Source: Holophaga sp.
GTDB taxonomy: Bacteria > Acidobacteriota > Holophagae > Holophagales > Holophagaceae
NCBI GenBank assembly: GCA_031292735.1
Contig: JARLGP010000238.1
Coordinates: forward strand, 1 to 16,703
Direction: 5' to 3'
DNA length: 16,703 bases
The translations under genes were made by a program, and so were the position numbers. Every line of letters starts with the position of its first letter. The first letter of the stretch is position 1. Under the pieces are notes generated by a model, which was not told where the DNA came from, searched no databases, and was given only the letters and a program-made list of their open reading frames with translations. Positions 13,593-16,703 of the stretch are shown here, piece after piece.

Positions 13593-15410
13593 CTACCGCG
13601 CCGGTGCGCGGCCGGACCGGCTGTTGGCGTACAGGACGGTCCCCTGGAGGGTGTCCAGCAAGGCCTTGGCGTCCACGCTGCCCAGGCCGGTGGCCAGGTC
13701 ATAGCCGGGGGTGCAGGCGTAGCCCGGGGTGCCGGGCACGTCGTTGTTGCCCTGGACCACGTCATGGAACACCTTCGCGCCGGTGCCTGCGTGCTGGGCG
13801 GTGGCCAGGCGGTAGAGGAGCGGATTCAGGTTGCCCTGCCGCCCGGCGGTCTGGACCACCAGAGCCATGATGCCGGCCAACGCCGGAGCGGCGCAGGAGG
13901 TGCCGCCCACCACGGAGGGCCAGCCGCCGGTCTGGACAAGGTAGCCGTTGGCCATGGCCGCGGCCAGGGACACGTCCGGGATGTCCCGGCATCCGTCGGC
14001 CGGAACGCCCGGGGCCTTCTGCCATTCCGGCTTGGCATGGGCCGGCGAGGGCCCGCCGCCGGTGGCCCAGATGCCCCTGCCCAGGAGCAGGCTGCCGCTC
14101 TCGTTCCAGGCCGCCTCCGGAATGTAGCTCTTGGCCGAGGCGCCGCCCTTGTGGTCCCAGAAGTCCCAGTAGCTGCCGGTGCCGTCGGCGAACTGGGTGC
14201 CGCCCACCGCCAGGTTGTCCGGGGTGGTGGCCAGGCCGCTCACCCCGTAGCCCTTTCCGGCGTTGGCGCTGCCGCCATCGCAGCCCGCCGCGCCGCTGTC
14301 CCCTGAGGCCGCCACCACGGTGATGCCCTGGGCGGCGGCCTGGGCCCACAGGTCACGGTAGAAGGCCACGCCGGCCTGGCCCAGGTCCTTCTCGCACTCG
14401 CCGAAGCTCAGGCTCATGACCGGGGCCAGGTTCTGGTCCACCACGTGGCGGGCGGCCAGGTCCACGCCATCGGTGGTGCTGGTGGACTTCGCCACCACCA
14501 GCTTGATGTCGGCCATGGGCGCCACCGCGCCGGACCATTCCACGTCCAGGTTGGCCTCGCCGTTCTCGTCCGAGCCCTGGTCGCCGGGGTCCGGGCCGTG
14601 GACCACCAGGGTCGCCGGATGGGCCGGGAGGCCGTACAGCCAGCGGAAGGTCGCCACGTCGGACAGCGGGATGTGGGTGCGCCCGATGACGGCGATGGAC
14701 ACCCCGGCGCCGTCAATGCCCTCGCTGGTCAGCGGACGGGTGTTGTAGATGGTGGCGAAATCGCCCGGGGTCAGCAGGTGCAGGCCGAGCAGGGAGAAGT
14801 CCCGCTGCCGGGGCAGCCGGCGGAAGCCGGTGTTCTGGGCCCGGCGGGGCACGTCGTGCAGGGACACCAGGCCCTCCACCCGGTCCGCCAGGAAGCGGGG
14901 CACCGAGGGCGCCACGGTGCTGCCCTGGCGCACCAGGCCGCGCAGCTGGAAGCTGGCGATGGCGGTCCGGAAGGCCCGCTGCACCCGCGCCACGTCCCCG
15001 GAAAAGACGATGCTCATCCGGCTCTGGGCCACGTGGTCGATGCTGAAGCCCTCCTGCCGGAGCCAGCCGGTCACCGCCTCCAGGTCCGTGGCGGACGGGC
15101 CGAAGCGCTCCCCGAACTGGGCCGGGGTCAGCCACTGGTGGTAGGAAGGCGAGCCGGGATCCTGCAGGTCCGCCAGGAACTGGCGAAGGCGCTCCCGGGT
15201 CCCCTGGGGGGCCTTCAGCACCAGGATCAGGCGGTCCATGGGGGCGGCCGGGTCCACCGGCCCCAACACCGGGGCCCCGGCCAGGAGGGCCGGCGCCTCC
15301 CAGGGCAGGAGCGTGCGCTCGCCCGGGTCGGGAACGGCGGCGCGGACCGCCGGGTGACTCACCCCCAGGGCGAACAGAAGCATGGAAGGCAGGATGGCTG
15401 CGCGAATCAC
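13593..15410 (-). CDS. Secreted S53 family serine-carboxyl peptidase (sedolisin/kumamolisin type) with pro-domain
   Basis: This secreted endopeptidase is predicted to work at acidic pH. The 605-residue precursor starts at GTG 15410, chosen because AGAGGAG lies seven bases upstream. It opens with a signal peptide (IRAAILPSMLLFALG.., cleavage near Val-Arg-Ala, residue 24). A pro-kumamolisin activation domain follows at about 30-190 ('SPSYHQWLTPAQFGERFGP'). The catalytic domain has Glu285 and Asp289 in EANLD, the oxyanion Asp371 in AASGDSGA and the nucleophile Ser505 in GGTSCAAP. The C-terminal calcium site resembles the family (HDVVQGNND and YDLATGLG). All key residues are present, so it should be active. 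It lies between alaS and ruvX. Confidence 0.94.
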   Translation of the reverse strand: MIRAAILPSMLLFALGVSHPAVRAAVPDPGERTLLPWEAPALLAGAPVLGPVDPAAPMDRLILVLKAPQGTRERLRQFLADLQDPGSPSYHQWLTPAQFGERFGPSATDLEAVTGWLRQEGFSIDHVAQSRMSIVFSGDVARVQRAFRTAIASFQLRGLVRQGSTVAPSVPRFLADRVEGLVSLHDVPRRAQNTGFRRLPRQRDFSLLGLHLLTPGDFATIYNTRPLTSEGIDGAGVSIAVIGRTHIPLSDVATFRWLYGLPAHPATLVVHGPDPGDQGSDENGEANLDVEWSGAVAPMADIKLVVAKSTSTTDGVDLAARHVVDQNLAPVMSLSFGECEKDLGQAGVAFYRDLWAQAAAQGITVVAASGDSGAAGCDGGSANAGKGYGVSGLATTPDNLAVGGTQFADGTGSYWDFWDHKGGASAKSYIPEAAWNESGSLLLGRGIWATGGGPSPAHAKPEWQKAPGVPADGCRDIPDVSLAAAMANGYLVQTGGWPSVVGGTSCAAPALAGIMALVVQTAGRQGNLNPLLYRLATAQHAGTGAKVFHDVVQGNNDVPGTPGYACTPGYDLATGLGSVDAKALLDTLQGTVLYANSRSGRAPAR

Positions 15411-15417
15411 GGGAAAG

Positions 15418-15424
15418 CTCCTCT
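15418..15424 (-). promoter_or_regulatory. Ribosome-binding site fixing a GTG start for the S53 peptidase
   Basis: AGAGGAG on the minus strand, seven bases before GTG 15410. An ATG exists nine codons later, but it would remove the basic N-terminus of the signal peptide. A start at 15497 would add 29 unconserved residues and has no comparable site. Confidence 0.75.
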
Positions 15425-15498
15425 GAAAAGACCGGGACCCTCCCTGGCGCTTGCACAGACCGGGGTCTCGGCGGTTTGAAAAAAGTGAAGTTTGCAAG

Positions 15499-15526
15499 AT
15501 ACTATCACGCCTATTTCCTTGTGCAA
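15499..15526 (-). promoter_or_regulatory. Probable sigma-70-type promoter for the S53 peptidase gene
   Basis: On the minus strand TTGCAC (15526-15521) and TAGTAT (15504-15499) are separated by 16 bases, within a locally A+T-rich patch that stands out from the G+C-rich surroundings. Transcription would start near 15490, giving a leader of about 80 bases before GTG 15410. Confidence 0.45.
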
Positions 15527-15573
15527 GCCCCTGCCCATGCCGATTTGCGCATGAGTGGCAAGCAACTGGTCTA

Positions 15574-15587
15574 CCGGGTCGACCCGG
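15574..15587. repeat. 14-bp perfect palindrome upstream of the S53 peptidase gene
   Basis: CCGGGTCGACCCGG reads the same on both strands. It lies about 50 bases upstream of the predicted -35 box of the peptidase promoter, in the gap after alaS. An imperfect partial copy, CGGGTTGAC, follows at 15595-15603. It could be an operator site or a chance G+C-rich palindrome. Confidence 0.6.
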
Positions 15588-15613
15588 CCAGCCTCGGGTT
15601 GACGCCGCGCTCC

Positions 15614-15638
15614 AGCCGGACGGGAGTGCCGTCCAGCT
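15614..15638 (-). other. Hairpin downstream of alaS, possible terminator without T-run
   Basis: Ten base pairs (15614-15623 with 15629-15638, one G-U pair in the minus-strand RNA) enclose a five-base loop, starting about 55 bases after the alaS stop. No T-run follows, so termination activity is unproven. It is the strongest hairpin in the 283-base gap between alaS and the peptidase gene. Confidence 0.45.
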
Positions 15639-15693
15639 GGTCCACGCCCTTCAATTCATCCAGCCGTAAGCCGTTGTGAAGGAATAACCGGAA

Positions 15694-16703
15694 CTATGCG
15701 CTGAGCGCGGCCTTGAGCGCCGCGAAAGCCTCGGGCAGCCCTTCGGGCCTGGTGCCGCCGCCCTGGGCCATCGGGTTCCTGCCGCCGCCCCGACCGCCCA
15801 CGTGGGGCACCATGGCCTTGAGCAGGGCGCCGGCATCGGCCTTGGCGAACAGGTCCGGGGCGACGCTCACCAGGATGGCCAGCTTGTCCGCGGACAGCTT
15901 GGAGGCCAGGGCGATGACCGCGCTGCGGTGCCGGGTGCGGCACTGGTCCATCATCTCGCGCAGGGCCGGGCCGTCGATGCCTTCCACCGTCAGGGTGACC
16001 AGGGTCAGGCCAGCCACCGTGTCCACCTGCTCCTTGCTGCCGCCGCCGCTGGCGGCCTTGAGCTTGGCTTCCTTGAGTTCCTTTTCCAGGTGCTGGATCC
16101 GGGTTTCCTTGCCGGCCAGCAGGCTGGCCAGCTTTTCCCGTGGGCTATTGGCCTGCCGGCTCAGCGCGCCCAGCAGGTGCTCGTCCTCCTGCAGCCGGGC
16201 CAGGGCGGCGGCGCCGGCCACCGCCTCCAGCCGGCGCACCCCGGCGGCCACCGCGCCTTCGGCCACGATCTTCACCAGGCCGATCTCGCCGGTGTTGGCC
16301 ACGTGGGTGCCGCCGCACAGCTCCCGGGAGAACCCGGGCACCGACACCACCCGGACCACGTCCCCGTACTTCTCGCCGAACAGCGCCATGGCGCCGGCGG
16401 CCAGGGCCTCCTCGATGGGCATGGACTGGCTGGTGGTGCGGAAGGCGCGCAGGGTCTGCTCGTTCACCAGCCGCTCCACCTCGGCCACCTGCTCGGGCTC
16501 CAGCGGCGCGAAGTGGGTGAAGTCGAAGCGCAGCCGGTCCGCGTCCACCACCGAGCCGGCCTGCTTCACGTGGGTGCCCAGCACTTCCCGCAGGGCCGCG
16601 TGCAGCAGGTGGGTGGCGGTGTGGTGGGGCCCGATCCGGGCCCCGCCCTCCGCCTCCACCCACGCCACCACCGTCACCCCCTCCCCCCCGCGCCCCGCGC
16701 CCG
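15694..16703 (-). CDS. alaS: Alanyl-tRNA synthetase (3' part)
   Basis: AlaRS charges tRNA-Ala and clears mischarged Ser/Gly-tRNA. The frame is open to the window edge, so the catalytic and tRNA-binding domains lie outside. The visible part starts just before the editing domain: zinc-site HTATH (16623-16609) and CGGTH (16317-16303), the block ALFGEKYGDVVRVV, then AGVRRLEAV. A coiled-coil segment (about 16150-16040, 'RIQHLEKELKEAKLKAA') and the DHHA1 C-terminal domain ending in GGRGGGRNPMAQGGG follow. The stop is TAG at 15696-15694. The last 25 or so bases of the window are almost pure C/G and translate into Gly-rich sequence that fits the family poorly. Confidence 0.97.
   Translation of the reverse strand, partial: GAGRGGEGVTVVAWVEAEGGARIGPHHTATHLLHAALREVLGTHVKQAGSVVDADRLRFDFTHFAPLEPEQVAEVERLVNEQTLRAFRTTSQSMPIEEALAAGAMALFGEKYGDVVRVVSVPGFSRELCGGTHVANTGEIGLVKIVAEGAVAAGVRRLEAVAGAAALARLQEDEHLLGALSRQANSPREKLASLLAGKETRIQHLEKELKEAKLKAASGGGSKEQVDTVAGLTLVTLTVEGIDGPALREMMDQCRTRHRSAVIALASKLSADKLAILVSVAPDLFAKADAGALLKAMVPHVGGRGGGRNPMAQGGGTRPEGLPEAFAALKAALSA

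Noticed and set aside
15451..15679. Small plus-strand frames upstream of the S53 peptidase gene
   Set aside because: They cover the likely promoter and leader of the peptidase gene, have no ribosome-binding site and no recognisable protein pattern.
15411..15693. Riboswitch (for example cyclic-di-GMP GEMM type) in the peptidase leader
   Set aside because: I looked for the conserved GEMM core and similar elements on both strands and saw none.

Overview
The window is bacterial chromosomal DNA, very G+C-rich by eye (third codon positions mostly G or C), with densely packed genes and almost no intergenic space. The signal peptides, periplasmic cyclophilin, type II/IV pilin-family genes and PilZ proteins point to a diderm (Gram-negative) bacterium. 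The gene set would fit a member of the Acidobacteriota (Holophagae type) or a related lineage. That placement is an inference from gene content and was not tested.

Layout. Bases 1-3933 hold the 3' part of nusA and a complete infB, a conserved transcription/translation pair closed by an intrinsic terminator (3957-3983). A short plus-strand pair follows: a GspG-type pseudopilin (4011-4421) and a small DUF4149-like membrane protein (4430-4969). Next come two plus-strand PilZ proteins with similar architecture (5023-6255 and 7460-8812). They lie on either side of a minus-strand hflX GTPase gene (6256-7410). On the minus strand after them are dihydrolipoyl dehydrogenase (8809-10215) and a secreted cyclophilin (10306-10884). 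The prepilin peptidase (10949-11863) and a membrane protein with a degenerate GGDEF domain (11963-13132) are on the plus strand, separated by a perfect 18-bp inverted repeat. The right end is a minus-strand block: the 3' part of alaS (15694-16703), a secreted S53 (sedolisin/kumamolisin) peptidase (13593-15410) and the Holliday-junction-resolvase-like ruvX/yqgF (13151-13582).

How the genes fit together. Housekeeping genes (nusA, infB, hflX, lpdA, ppiA, alaS, ruvX) are interleaved with genes of two linked themes: type IV pilin-like machinery (a pseudopilin and the prepilin peptidase that would process it) and cyclic-di-GMP reading (two PilZ proteins with receiver-like C-termini, and a GGDEF-like protein that has lost its catalytic motif but keeps the RxxD inhibitory-site motif). 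No cyclic-di-GMP synthase or hydrolase with an intact active site is visible here, so all three proteins look like receivers of the signal rather than makers of it. This reader set is the most interesting part of the window. No rRNA, tRNA, CRISPR array, transposase or prophage gene was seen.
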